From positions 2,682,001 to 2,746,000 of the forward strand of contig NZ_CP060720.1 of assembly GCF_014397115.1 (NCBI RefSeq): a DNA stretch of 64,000 nt, in the 5' to 3' direction. Positions 53,945-63,234 of this stretch are shown piece by piece (the first letter of the stretch is position 1; every line of letters begins with the position of its first letter). Source of the DNA: Vagococcus carniphilus (GTDB lineage Bacteria; Bacillota; Bacilli; Lactobacillales; Vagococcaceae). Made by a program: the position numbers and the translations under genes. The notes under the pieces were generated by a model. That model worked only from the letters and a program-made list of their open reading frames with translations. It was not told the DNA's origin and ran no database searches.

Positions 53945-54949
53945 ATGAAGAAAAAATCATTAAAATTGGCTGCAGTATCTCTTTTAGGGATTCTAGCGCT
54001 TGCTGGATGTTCAGGTGGTAAAGAAGTTGCTTCTATGAAAGGTTCTAAAATTTCAGAAGACGATTTATATGCTGAATTAAAGAAAGATCCTCAAACAGCT
54101 TCAGTATTAACTAACATGATCATCAAAGACGTAACTGAAAATGCTTATGGCAAAGATGTAAAAGATGCTGATGTAGACAAAGAGTATAAAAAAGTTGAAG
54201 AACAAAATGGTGGTAAAAAACCATTTGAAGAATTATTAAAACAAAATAAATTAGATGTGAAAACATACAAAGAATCAATTAAAGGTCAACTTGCTTTCCA
54301 AAAAATGTTAGAATCTAACATTAAAATTGAAGACAAAGACTTAAAAGAAACTTGGGCAACTTTCCATCCTAAAGTGGACGCTCAAATTATGATGTTTGAA
54401 TCTAAAGAAGATGCTGATAAAGCATTAACTGAAGTTAAAGATGGTGGAGATTTCACTAAAGTTGCTAAAGAAAAATCTAAAGATGAAACAACTAAAAAAG
54501 ATGGCGGTAAAGTTACATTTGACTCAACTATGACAACAAAACCTGAAATGGTTTATGTGCCTGATCAAGTAAAAGAAGCTGCTTATAAATTAGAAGATGG
54601 AAAAGTATCAGAAGTTGTTACTGCTCAAAACATGCAAACTGGTGCTGATAGTTTCTACCTAGTTAAGATGGTTAAAAACCAGAAAAAAGGTAACGACTAC
54701 AAGAAATTTGAAAAAGAATTAAAAGAAATTACTAAACAAAACAAATTACAAGATCCTACTTTCCAACAAAAAATTGTTGGTGAAGAATTAGAAAAAGCTA
54801 ACGTAAAAATTGCTGATGACGATTTCAAAGATATTTTAGCTCCTTACTTACCTCAAAAAGAAGAAAAAGCTAAAAAAGATGACAAAAAAGAAGACAGCAA
54901 AAAAGACGATAAAAAAGAAGACAAAGAAGAAACAACTGAGTCTAAATAA
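53945..54949 (+). CDS. prsA: PrsA foldase lipoprotein
   Basis: 334 residues. Lipobox LAGC puts the lipid-bearing Cys at 22. SurA-N-like chaperone part, then a parvulin PPIase domain at about 130-240 (HPKVDAQIMMFESKEDADKAL; DGGKVTF). The end is a Lys/Asp/Glu-rich tail. It folds proteins after export. Ribosome site is weak (AGGA 13 bp upstream of ATG 53945); GTG 53933 is possible but would disturb the signal peptide. TTGAAA, 16 bp, TAATAT near 53860 is a candidate promoter. Confidence 0.94.
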   Translation: MKKKSLKLAAVSLLGILALAGCSGGKEVASMKGSKISEDDLYAELKKDPQTASVLTNMIIKDVTENAYGKDVKDADVDKEYKKVEEQNGGKKPFEELLKQNKLDVKTYKESIKGQLAFQKMLESNIKIEDKDLKETWATFHPKVDAQIMMFESKEDADKALTEVKDGGDFTKVAKEKSKDETTKKDGGKVTFDSTMTTKPEMVYVPDQVKEAAYKLEDGKVSEVVTAQNMQTGADSFYLVKMVKNQKKGNDYKKFEKELKEITKQNKLQDPTFQQKIVGEELEKANVKIADDDFKDILAPYLPQKEEKAKKDDKKEDSKKDDKKEDKEETTESK

Positions 54950-54956
54950 CAACATC

Positions 54957-54995
54957 AAAAAGAGGTTAACCTAAGTGGTTAACCTCTTTTTTAGT
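54957..54995. terminator. Bidirectional terminator between prsA and the phosphatase gene
   Basis: AAAAAGAGGTTAACC, TAAGT loop, GGTTAACCTCTTTTTT. Confidence 0.92.
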
Positions 54996-54996
54996 G

Positions 54997-55470
54997 CTAT
55001 TTTTGTATTTCTTTAGTTATTTTTTCTAACCATTTATCAGTTCCTAAATCAACTAACTCATAAGTTAAATCAAAGTCTCCTGTATAATACGGGTCTGGAA
55101 CTTCTTGTCTTTTCTCATCAATACTTTCTGATAAAAGTAAATGAATTTTATTATTCCACTTACTATTTGGTGATAGTTTCATCAAATTAGTTAGATTACT
55201 CTCATCCATCCCAATAATATAGTCCACTTGCTCAAATTCCTCATCAGTTATTTTAGTTGAATAAATACCATCAAAATTAACGCCTTTACTTTTTAGAATT
55301 TCCTGAGTTCCTTTATGCGGAGCGTCTCCTAAATTCCAACTACCTGTTGCAGCAGAAGATACTATAATACTAGATGATAAACCTGCTTTTTCAACTTTAT
55401 CTCTAAACACTGCCTCTGCCATAGTAGAACGACAAATATTACCTAAACAAACAAATAAAACTTTAACCAT
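54997..55470 (-). CDS. Low-molecular-weight protein tyrosine phosphatase
   Basis: 157 residues. P-loop VCLGNICRS at 7-15 with the nucleophilic Cys and the C-terminal DPYYTGDFD acid loop near 120. ATG 55470 follows GGAGG; the longer frame runs through a terminator. Substrate unknown; such enzymes often act on tyrosine kinases of capsule loci, none of which is near. Confidence 0.93.
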   Translation of the reverse strand: MVKVLFVCLGNICRSTMAEAVFRDKVEKAGLSSSIIVSSAATGSWNLGDAPHKGTQEILKSKGVNFDGIYSTKITDEEFEQVDYIIGMDESNLTNLMKLSPNSKWNNKIHLLLSESIDEKRQEVPDPYYTGDFDLTYELVDLGTDKWLEKITKEIQK

Positions 55471-55491
55471 TTCTTCTACCTCCAAATAAAA

Positions 55492-55530
55492 TAAGAAGCT
55501 CACCAAAAAGGTCAGCCTCTCTTTATCATT
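55492..55530 (-). terminator. Terminator of veg
   Basis: Minus strand AGAGGCT-G-ACC, TTTTT loop, GGT-G-AGCTTCT then TATTTTATTT. Lies between veg and the phosphatase start. Confidence 0.75.
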
Positions 55531-55791
55531 TTATCCTATTATCTCTTCTTCTAAATCATCAGTAAATTGAACTTCAACTGCACGAGTTAAAATATCCGTA
55601 TAGCTATAAGATACACGTTCAAATGCGTTTTCATCCTGATCTAAATTGACAATAAATACGGAAGGATATGTTTCTGATAAAATTCCACTACGTTCTGTTT
55701 GTCGTTTTCTTCCAGTCTGAGCGACTAAAGTAATTCGACTACCGATTTTATTTTCCAATTCTTCTTTTATCGTTAATATACTCGCTGCCAT
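55531..55791 (-). CDS. veg: Veg family protein
   Basis: 86 residues with the Veg/YabG-type SH3-like core ([49 protein letters not shown]). In B. subtilis Veg promotes biofilm formation. ATG 55791 follows GAGGTG. Confidence 0.9.
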   Translation of the reverse strand: MAASILTIKEELENKIGSRITLVAQTGRKRQTERSGILSETYPSVFIVNLDQDENAFERVSYSYTDILTRAVEVQFTDDLEEEIIG

Positions 55792-55946
55792 CCAACTCAC
55801 CTCAAATACCATTATAACATAATAGACAAAAAACTTCAAATTTTATCATAATAACGCTATATTAGCAATAGATTTTCACAAATTTATTTATAAATTTCTG
55901 TTCTTTTTCTTACGTTAATTGAACTATTGAGGATTAATTTGCTCAG

Positions 55947-56528
55947 TTATTCTTCCATCAGTTGTTTTTTTATTTTCTTTCTTAGACGACTATAACCACT
56001 CGTTACTTTTACAACAGAGACATTCAATATATTAGCGATACTCTCTACTCCTTCGCCTAACAGCAAGTAAATGTAAACTTTAATCTCAAATTTTGATAAT
56101 TGTTCTGAAAAATCTTCTAATGATTCTCGGATAAAAATATAGTCTATACTTGTTCCTGCACGGTAATCTACAACACCTTTACTAAAAATTTCTCCTAGTT
56201 GATCTACTTTGGATTCTAAAGATTCTGTGTAATGATAAATTTGTCGTTTTTGGGCTTCTTGATGCCTTAAAAGGGTTACAATACGACGCTTGAAATTAAT
56301 TTTAAAAAACAAGCCAAACGTTACATCTTGTTTAATGTTATAACGTTGCAATGACTGAAAACACACGATTCTACCTTCTTGTAACCAGTCATCTAAATCA
56401 TAATCTCTTAAGTAATAAGCACTTCTTTGCCTTAAAACTATTGGAACATACTTTTGGAATAGCTCTTCGAAAGCATCACTACTTCCGATTTTAGCTTGCG
56501 TCAATAACAGTTCATTTTCGTTTAACAT
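55947..56528 (-). CDS. Sigma-70 family factor, SigH/ComX-like
   Basis: 193 residues. Region 2 includes DLDDWLQEGRIVCFQSLQRYN (about 40-65) and region 4 a helix-turn-helix at about 150-180 (VESIANILNVSVVKVTSGYSRLRK). It sits after yacP on the same strand, the place of sigH in Bacilli and of related factors in enterococci. In streptococci and lactococci the cognate sigma ComX drives competence genes; no com gene is near. Targets unknown. GAGGAG site. Confidence 0.85.
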   Translation of the reverse strand: MLNENELLLTQAKIGSSDAFEELFQKYVPIVLRQRSAYYLRDYDLDDWLQEGRIVCFQSLQRYNIKQDVTFGLFFKINFKRRIVTLLRHQEAQKRQIYHYTESLESKVDQLGEIFSKGVVDYRAGTSIDYIFIRESLEDFSEQLSKFEIKVYIYLLLGEGVESIANILNVSVVKVTSGYSRLRKKIKKQLMEE

Positions 56529-56587
56529 ATTTAGTCTCCTCGACCCGAAAGAAACCGTTTCCTCATCCTTTGATTCAAAATATTATC

Positions 56588-56638
56588 ACTAAACAAAAAA
56601 ACACGAAAGAGAACGTTAGTTCAAACTCGTGTTATTTA
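56588..56638 (-). terminator. Terminator of the mrnC-rlmB-yacP unit
   Basis: Minus strand AACACGA with TCGTGTTTTTTT around an inner GAAC/GTTC stem. Confidence 0.75.
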
Positions 56639-57154
56639 ATCCAAATCATTATATATCTCTTGTAATTTTTTTAATTGGTCATTAGACCATGGACTATTTC
56701 GCCGATAACTCTGGAATTGATAGTCTTCTGCATCAGAACGAATTTTTTTTTCTGATTCTTTAAGATTTTTATAAAGTTCTCTTGCAGATACTCGTAAGGC
56801 TCCTTTTGAAAAAATTATCCATTGTTCTGCCATGTCACTTGTTGCTACTCTGACATGTGTTAGCGGATTAATTCTCTCAGCTGCCTCTCGTTCAATATAA
56901 GTATCTGCTGTTTCTTCTTCTTTTGTAAAAATAACTGTTACCCCAAACTCATTATACGTTTGCTGGATTCCTGGTACAAACTGAGCATCAAAAACCACAA
57001 TCACTTCAATACCTTCGTACTTAGCATAATTTGATAGCATTGATAACAATGTATCTCTTGCATCTGCTAGTTTGTCTTGTTTTTTTAATTGGTCAAGAAT
57101 GGGCCAAGCACCAATCATATTATAACCATCTACAAATAGTACTTGACGTTTCAC
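56636..57154 (-). CDS. yacP: NYN domain endoribonuclease YacP/Rae1
   Basis: 172 residues. PIN-like NYN domain with LFVDGYNMIGAW at 4-15 and VVFDAQFVPG near 53; acidic catalytic residues kept. The Bacillus homologue Rae1 cuts mRNA in the ribosomal A site. Downstream of rlmB by 17 bp. Confidence 0.93.
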   Translation of the reverse strand: MKRQVLFVDGYNMIGAWPILDQLKKQDKLADARDTLLSMLSNYAKYEGIEVIVVFDAQFVPGIQQTYNEFGVTVIFTKEEETADTYIEREAAERINPLTHVRVATSDMAEQWIIFSKGALRVSARELYKNLKESEKKIRSDAEDYQFQSYRRNSPWSNDQLKKLQEIYNDLD

Positions 57155-57171
57155 TGACTTTCTCCATTCTT

Positions 57172-57945
57172 TTAGCTTCTTCTTTTTCTATGAACTTCGT
57201 ACATTAAAAGCCCAGCTGCAACACTTGCATTTAAACTTTGTACATGTCCATCGATTGGAATAGTAATCATCTCATCCATTTCTTTTTTCAGAGCTGCTCC
57301 CATTCCTTTTCCTTCATTACCAATGACAAGTGCAATATCACCAGCAACATTCCATTTGGTATAATCTGTTCCATTCATATCTGTTCCAAATATCCAGATA
57401 TTATCTTCTTTTAACTTTTTAATAGTCTGACTTAAGTTAGTTACTCTTGCAACAGGCACATGCTCAACAGCGCCAGTTGATGTTTTAACCACAACTGGTG
57501 TAATTCCAACCGCACGATGCTTTGGAATAATAATTCCATCTACATTAACAGCATCAGCTGTCCTCATAATTGAGCCTAAATTATGAGGATCCATTATGCT
57601 ATCTAAAATTAAGAAAAAGCGATTCTCTTTCTCTTTTGTGTTTTCTAGTAGTTCACCTAAAGATAAATATTCATAAGGTGTAATCTTCATCACGATACCT
57701 TGATGATTTTCTTTATTAGTCATCTCATCAAGTTTTGCCTTAGGTGCCCAAATAATCGGTACTGAAAACTCTTTAGCTAACGCTTTTAACTCTTCAATAC
57801 TATGACTCTTTAAATCTTCTTGGATAAACAGTTTATTACCTCTTCTTGCTTGAAGAGCCTCAACTGTTGCATGTCGTCCAAAAACCACATCTTCCAATGA
57901 GACAGGTTCTTTTCGCTCTTGTTTCATCTCACGTTTATTTTTCAT
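57172..57945 (-). CDS. rlmB: 23S rRNA (guanosine-2'-O-)-methyltransferase RlmB
   Basis: 257 residues. SpoU fold: substrate-binding domain at 20-90, then catalytic domain with LDSIMDPHNLGSIMRTAD near 122, IGNEGKGM near 208 and SLNASVAAG near 235 forming the trefoil knot. It overlaps mrnC by 11 bp. Confidence 0.95.
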   Translation of the reverse strand: MKNKREMKQERKEPVSLEDVVFGRHATVEALQARRGNKLFIQEDLKSHSIEELKALAKEFSVPIIWAPKAKLDEMTNKENHQGIVMKITPYEYLSLGELLENTKEKENRFFLILDSIMDPHNLGSIMRTADAVNVDGIIIPKHRAVGITPVVVKTSTGAVEHVPVARVTNLSQTIKKLKEDNIWIFGTDMNGTDYTKWNVAGDIALVIGNEGKGMGAALKKEMDEMITIPIDGHVQSLNASVAAGLLMYEVHRKRRS

Positions 57946-58342
57946 TCTTCTCTCCTATTTTCTTAATAGACCAACCTATCAGTTCTTCTAAGCGCTCTTT
58001 TTGGTCAGTCAGGTGTAAGTAACCCATCAAGGCTTCAAATCCCGTAGAGGCACGATAAATAAAAATTGAAGTATTCTTGGCACTTGTATGACTCTTAGCA
58101 TTTCTACCTCTTTTATACACCGCTTTTTCATCGTCTGTTAAAATATCTGCTTCAATCATCGCTTCAATTAAATAGTGTTGTGCTTTAGCCGACACATAGT
58201 GGGTAGCCATTCGATGTAATTGGTTTGGTCTTGTTTGACCAGAACGAATTAAAAAATCTCTGATATATACTTCATAAATTGCATCCCCTACATAAGCCAA
58301 AGTAAGTCCACTTAAAAGAGAATAATCTTTTTTATCATTCAT
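57935..58342 (-). CDS. mrnC: Mini-ribonuclease III
   Basis: 135 residues, RNase III fold without a dsRNA-binding domain: LAYVGDAIYEVYIRD near 17 and ARNAKSHTSAKN near 83. Matures 23S rRNA in B. subtilis. The ATG at 58342 overlaps the cysS stop codon (TAATG), with GGAG upstream; an ATG five codons earlier lies inside the end of cysS. Confidence 0.94.
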   Translation of the reverse strand: MNDKKDYSLLSGLTLAYVGDAIYEVYIRDFLIRSGQTRPNQLHRMATHYVSAKAQHYLIEAMIEADILTDDEKAVYKRGRNAKSHTSAKNTSIFIYRASTGFEALMGYLHLTDQKERLEELIGWSIKKIGEKNEK

Positions 58343-59748
58343 TAATTTCTGCTCCATCTCGTTCCTTGTGATGTGTCCTCAAGAATAATTCCTTGCTCTT
58401 TTAATTCATCTCGAATTTCATCACTTCGTTTAAAGTCTTTATTTTTTCTCGCTTCATTTCTTTCTTCGATCAAAGCTTCGATTGTCTCATCTAGAACTTC
58501 TGCTTCTCCTAGTTCGATTCCAAAAACGGTCATCAAAGTTTTTAACAATTCAACAGCTTTTGTTAAGACTATTTTTGATACTTTGTTTTTTTCTAAATAA
58601 GCATTCAGCCATTTTACTAGACTATATACGGCTGTAATTCCATTTGCTGTATTAAAATCATCATCCATGCCTTCTTCAAATTGAGCTTTTATTAAATCAA
58701 GTTCTTTTAGATATGAATCATCCTCTTCGAGAGTCTCTTCTGCTTTATCTATCCTGAACATGACATTATTAAAACTTCCTTTAATACGTGTTAGGTTAGT
58801 TTCTGCCTCTTTTAAAATAATTTCATTAAATGGCATTGGGTGGCGATAATGAGTTGTTGCTAAAGCAAAACGAACAATTTCTGGTGAGACTTCTTGCATT
58901 AAATCATGTGCTGTCACAAAGTTTTTCAATGATTTACTCATTTTTTCACCGGAATCACCAACAGTCAGATAAGCATTATGCATCCAATAGTTAGCGAATT
59001 TTTTCCCTGTTTTAGCTTCACTTTGAGCAATTTCATTTTCATGATGAGGAAATTCTAAATCCTGTCCACCGGCATGAATATCAATTGTTTCACCTAAATG
59101 TTTTGTGGCCATAACTGAACATTCAATATGCCAGCCTGGACGACCCTCACCCCAAGGAGAATCCCATGAAATTTCTCCTTCTTTGGCTGATTTCCATAAA
59201 GCAAAATCTAAAGGATCTTCTTTTTTATTTTGCTCTTCACCTGTCCGTTGACTTGCTCCAACTTCAAGTTCATCAAGACTTTTATTGCTTAGTTCACCAT
59301 ATGTTTTAAAGCGACGAGCACGATAATAAACGTCTCCTTGAGATTCATAAGCATACCCTTTTTCAATTAAAACTTCAACAAATTCAATAATATCGTCAAT
59401 ATGATCAATGACTCGTGGATGTAGGCAAGCTGGTTTTACATTTAATTTACCCGTATCTTCTTTAAAAGCTGCAATGTACTTGTCTGCAATCTCTTTAGTC
59501 GAAACACCTTCTTCTTTAGCAGAGGCGATAATTTTATCATCCACATCTGTAAAATTAGAAACATAATTCACTTCATAACCTTTGTATTCTAAATAACGTC
59601 TCACCGTATCAAAAGCAGATGTACTTCTAGCATTACCAACATGAATGTAATTATAAACTGTTGGACCACACAGATACATACGAACTTTCCCTGGTTCTAT
59701 CGTTTTAAATTCTTCTTTTGTTCGAGTTAATGTGTTATAAATTTTCAT
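58342..59748 (-). CDS. cysS: Cysteinyl-tRNA synthetase
   Basis: 468 residues. Class I motifs YIHVGNARS (HIGH-like, near 34), Zn ligands including Cys28 and [11 protein letters not shown], and KMSKSLKNF near 268. Charges tRNA-Cys. Under control of the cysteine T-box upstream of cysE. 13 bp after cysE. Confidence 0.97.
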   Translation of the reverse strand: MKIYNTLTRTKEEFKTIEPGKVRMYLCGPTVYNYIHVGNARSTSAFDTVRRYLEYKGYEVNYVSNFTDVDDKIIASAKEEGVSTKEIADKYIAAFKEDTGKLNVKPACLHPRVIDHIDDIIEFVEVLIEKGYAYESQGDVYYRARRFKTYGELSNKSLDELEVGASQRTGEEQNKKEDPLDFALWKSAKEGEISWDSPWGEGRPGWHIECSVMATKHLGETIDIHAGGQDLEFPHHENEIAQSEAKTGKKFANYWMHNAYLTVGDSGEKMSKSLKNFVTAHDLMQEVSPEIVRFALATTHYRHPMPFNEIILKEAETNLTRIKGSFNNVMFRIDKAEETLEEDDSYLKELDLIKAQFEEGMDDDFNTANGITAVYSLVKWLNAYLEKNKVSKIVLTKAVELLKTLMTVFGIELGEAEVLDETIEALIEERNEARKNKDFKRSDEIRDELKEQGIILEDTSQGTRWSRN

Positions 59749-59761
59749 ACGATTGTCTCTC

Positions 59762-60277
59762 CTATTCTTTATTTATCTTAACAACTTTTGCAGGGATTCC
59801 TACAGCTGTCGTATTTTTCGGGATATCTTTTAAAACAACTGAAGATGCGCCTATTTTTACGTTTTCTCCAATTTCAACAGGTCCTAAAATTTGAGCTTGA
59901 GCCGAAATCATCGCACCTTTTCTAATAGTTGGATGTCTTTTACCACAATGATTACCCGTCCCACCTAGTGTCACACCGTGAAATAACATCACATCATCTT
60001 CAATAATTGTCGTTTCACCAATAACAATTCCCATGCCATGATCAATAAATAAACGTTTACCAATTTGAGCTCCTGGATGGATTTCAACACCTGTTATAAA
60101 TCGCCAAAATTGAGAATGACATCGTGCCAAAAAGTAACATTTACGATTATATAAAAAGTGAGAAACGCGATGTGCCCAGATAGCGTGAAGTCCTGGATAA
60201 GTAAAAAAAACTTCTAGATTGGACTTAGCTGCTGGATCGTGCTCTCTAACATTTTTTATATCTTCTCTAATTCCCAT
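59762..60277 (-). CDS. cysE: Serine O-acetyltransferase
   Basis: 171 residues. Left-handed beta-helix hexapeptides from [19 protein letters not shown] (near 62) with [15 protein letters not shown] near 103; makes O-acetylserine for cysteine synthesis. ATG 60277 follows GAGAGGTGAAG; a longer frame overlaps the T-box terminator and is rejected. Between gltX and cysS, as in B. subtilis. Confidence 0.96.
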   Translation of the reverse strand: MGIREDIKNVREHDPAAKSNLEVFFTYPGLHAIWAHRVSHFLYNRKCYFLARCHSQFWRFITGVEIHPGAQIGKRLFIDHGMGIVIGETTIIEDDVMLFHGVTLGGTGNHCGKRHPTIRKGAMISAQAQILGPVEIGENVKIGASSVVLKDIPKNTTAVGIPAKVVKINKE

Positions 60278-60299
60278 GACTTCACCTCTCTTTTTAGAG

Positions 60300-60525
60300 T
60301 AATAAAAAAAACGTCTTTTAGCTGAATATGAGCTAAAAGACGTTTTCACGTGGTTCCACTTTTTTTCGTCAAAGAAAAAATTCTTTCTTTAACCTTTTGA
60401 TAAGTTAACGATTATCACTCGTTTCTGACTACTAATTTTTCGCCAAAACTACTCAAAGAGGCACTTCAATGATTAGTTGACTCTCGTTTTCACCACCCAC
60501 GAGCTCTCTTTCATTCAAATAATCA
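60300..60525 (-). promoter_or_regulatory. Cysteine T-box riboswitch upstream of cysE-cysS
   Basis: Minus strand. A stem I base AAAGAG/CTCTTT brackets a specifier TGC (60461-60463, Cys codon) in GAAGTGCCTC. AAGTGGAACCACG (about 60349-60361) is the T-box sequence that pairs with the tRNA end. A terminator stem AAAACGTCTTTTAGCT/AGCTAAAAGACGTTTT (60307-60345) is followed by a T-run. Uncharged tRNA-Cys should favour the antiterminator. No own promoter is clear, so it may be read from gltX. Confidence 0.9.
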
Positions 60526-60547
60526 TTTACTTTTCTTTTCAACGTAT

Positions 60548-62011
60548 TTAGTTTGTTGCTTGTTTAATATGGTCTAATACTTTTTCTTTACCTAATAACA
60601 TAATTGTTTCTGCTAATTCTGGACCATGCATTTGGCCACTAACAGCAACACGAATCGGCATAAATAAATTTTTACCTTTTACGCCAGTTTCTTTTTGAAC
60701 AGCCTTAATAGATGCTTTAATAGATGCTACATCAAATTCTTCTAAATCTGCTATTTGTTTAGAGAAAGCTTCTAATACTTGAGGTACTGTTTCTCCAGCT
60801 AAAACTTCTTTAGCTTCTTCATTTAATGATAATGTATCATTAAAGAAAAGATTTGACAATTCAACTATCTCGGCAGCATAACTCATTTGTGGTTGATACA
60901 ATGAAACTAACTCTTCTACCCAAGCTAATTTTTCATCCGTTAAGTTTTCTTCAACTAATTTAGCTTCTTGTAAGTAAGGTAAAGCTAACTGAGCCATTTC
61001 TTTTCTTTCGATTTGTTTCATGTATTGATTACTAATCCACTCAAGTTTTTTATTATCAAAGGCTGCTGGTGATTTACCTAAGCGATCTGCGTCGAAAATT
61101 TTAATGAATTCTTCTTGAGAGAAAATTTCATCTTCTCCAACTGGTGACCAACCTAAAAGGCTGATAAAGTTAAACATCGCTTCTGGTTGGTAACCTAAAT
61201 CACGATATTGCTCGATAAATTGTAGGATTGTTTCATCACGTTTACTTAGTTTTTTACCTGTTTCTGAATTAATGATTAAAGTCATATGACCAAATTCTGG
61301 TGCTTCCCAGCCGAATGCTTCATAAATCATTAATTGTTTTGGCGTATTAGCAATATGATCATCACCACGTAAAACATGAGAGATTTTCATCATGTAATCA
61401 TCCACTGCTACAGCAAAGTTATATGTTGGCATACCGTCACGTTTTAAAATAACGAAATCGCCACCGACACTGTCTGATTCAAAGGTAATGTTTCCTTTAA
61501 CCATGTCTTCAAAGCTATATGATTTATTTTTAGGCACGCGGAAACGAACCACTGGTGTGATGCCTTCTGCTTCTTTTTGCGCTTGCTCTTGAGCTGAAAG
61601 GTTAGCACACTTTCCATTATAACGAGGGATTTCTCCTCTTGCTCTTTGTGCTTCACGCTCTTCTTCTAATTCTTCTTCTGTACAATAACATTTGTACGCT
61701 AAGTTACTTGCTAATAATTGATCTACAAGTGGTAAGTAAATATCTTTTCTTTCAGATTGACGATAAGGGCCGTATTGACCTGGTTTAGCAGGAGACTCAT
61801 CCCAGTCGATATTCAACCATTCTAAGTTCTCTAACTGACTTTTCTCGCCATCTTCAATGTTACGTTTTTGATCCGTATCTTCAATACGGATAATAAATTC
61901 TCCATCGTGATGTCTTGCGTATAAATAGTTAAATAATGCTGTTCTTGCGTTCCCAATATGTAAATGTCCAGTTGGGCTTGGTGCGTATCTTACACGAACT
62001 TTTTTTGTCAT
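60548..62011 (-). CDS. gltX: Glutamyl-tRNA synthetase
   Basis: 487 residues. HIGH motif in [15 protein letters not shown] at 11-25 and KLSKRDE near 252. Charges tRNA-Glu and, in this group, probably tRNA-Gln for later amidation. Start after AAGGAAGG. Followed by the T-box and cysE. Confidence 0.97.
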   Translation of the reverse strand: MTKKVRVRYAPSPTGHLHIGNARTALFNYLYARHHDGEFIIRIEDTDQKRNIEDGEKSQLENLEWLNIDWDESPAKPGQYGPYRQSERKDIYLPLVDQLLASNLAYKCYCTEEELEEEREAQRARGEIPRYNGKCANLSAQEQAQKEAEGITPVVRFRVPKNKSYSFEDMVKGNITFESDSVGGDFVILKRDGMPTYNFAVAVDDYMMKISHVLRGDDHIANTPKQLMIYEAFGWEAPEFGHMTLIINSETGKKLSKRDETILQFIEQYRDLGYQPEAMFNFISLLGWSPVGEDEIFSQEEFIKIFDADRLGKSPAAFDNKKLEWISNQYMKQIERKEMAQLALPYLQEAKLVEENLTDEKLAWVEELVSLYQPQMSYAAEIVELSNLFFNDTLSLNEEAKEVLAGETVPQVLEAFSKQIADLEEFDVASIKASIKAVQKETGVKGKNLFMPIRVAVSGQMHGPELAETIMLLGKEKVLDHIKQATN

Positions 62012-62118
62012 GAAATTACCTTCCTTATTGTCTTTTTCGGTATTAACCTATAATATCTAAATTTTACCCTCATTTTACTAAATAGTAAAGGTACAGATTA
62101 GATTCATTTAAAGCTTTG

Positions 62119-63216
62119 TTAATCATTAATCGTTGTTTGAGAATGAGAAGGTTTAGCAAAAATCATTCGACCGGCTGCTGTTTGAAGAGCGCTAGTCACA
62201 ATAACATTGATTCTCTTATTCATAAAATGCTTACCATCTTCTACAACAACCATTGTTCCATCATCCAGATAAGCTACACCTTGCTGGCGCTCAGTCCCAT
62301 CTTTCATCACGAGTACATCCATTGTTTCTCCAGGGATGACAACTGGTTTTATCGCATTAGCCAAGGCGTTAATATTAAACACTGGAACATTCTGAAACTC
62401 ACTAACTTTATTTAAGTTATAGTCGTTTGTTACAACGATACCATCTAACATTTTAGCTAATTTAATCAATTTACTATCAACTTCTTGTATATCCTCAAAG
62501 TCACCTTCATACATCTCAACAGAAATGTTTTCTTCTTTTTGAAGAGCATTTAAAATATCTAACCCTCTACGTCCTCTAACTCGCTTCAAACTATCGCCTG
62601 AATCAGCAATATATTGCAGTTCATACAAGACAAAATTAGGGATTAATAAGGTTCCTTCAATAAATCCTGTTTTAGCAACATCATAAATTCTTCCATCAAT
62701 AATGACACTAGTATCTAGTATTTTGTATTTATGGAAATTATCCGTGATTTTTCTTTCTAAAACCTCTTCGACCCCTTTTTTGGGTTTAGGTGTTAATAAT
62801 TTTCGCCATTCTTCCGTTTTAGTTGTCCCGACTCTAAATCCAAAATATCCTAATGTCAGCATTATTAGTGCTGGTAATAAAATATTTAGTAAAGCTATTT
62901 TTAGGGAGTATAACGGAATAGATGCTAGCGCTCCTAAAAGTAAGCCGACAATCACACCAATACTACCAAATACTAAATCTTGTAAACTCTGTTCGCTAAT
63001 AATTTTTTCCACTTTTTTAAGGGCACTGCCCACATAACGAAAGGTAAAAATAGAAATAATAATAAAAATAATGGCACCAATCAAACCGTTCGTTACTTCA
63101 TTATTCAACCACTGATTACTATTTAAATTAAAAATTCCCCAAACAAGAGGCATTAACGTGACACCCAAACTAAATCCAACAATAGCCATCACAACATTAA
63201 AGATTTTTTTCTGCAT
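62119..63216 (-). CDS. yacL: PIN/TRAM domain membrane protein YacL
   Basis: 365 residues. Four membrane segments in the first 130 residues, a PIN nuclease-like domain at about 165-285 (LDTSVIIDGRIYDVAKTG; VVTNDYNLNKV), then a TRAM domain (PGETMDVLVMKDG, GVAYLDDGTMVVVEDG). Conserved in Firmicutes between radA and gltX; RNA-related function is likely but unproven. GGAGG site. Confidence 0.93.
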   Translation of the reverse strand: MQKKIFNVVMAIVGFSLGVTLMPLVWGIFNLNSNQWLNNEVTNGLIGAIIFIIISIFTFRYVGSALKKVEKIISEQSLQDLVFGSIGVIVGLLLGALASIPLYSLKIALLNILLPALIMLTLGYFGFRVGTTKTEEWRKLLTPKPKKGVEEVLERKITDNFHKYKILDTSVIIDGRIYDVAKTGFIEGTLLIPNFVLYELQYIADSGDSLKRVRGRRGLDILNALQKEENISVEMYEGDFEDIQEVDSKLIKLAKMLDGIVVTNDYNLNKVSEFQNVPVFNINALANAIKPVVIPGETMDVLVMKDGTERQQGVAYLDDGTMVVVEDGKHFMNKRINVIVTSALQTAAGRMIFAKPSHSQTTIND

Positions 63217-63234
63217 AAAGACATTCCTCCTTTC

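Noticed and set aside
62116-62415. Plus-strand frame antisense to yacL
   Set aside because: Overlaps a conserved gene, has no ribosome site and matches no family.
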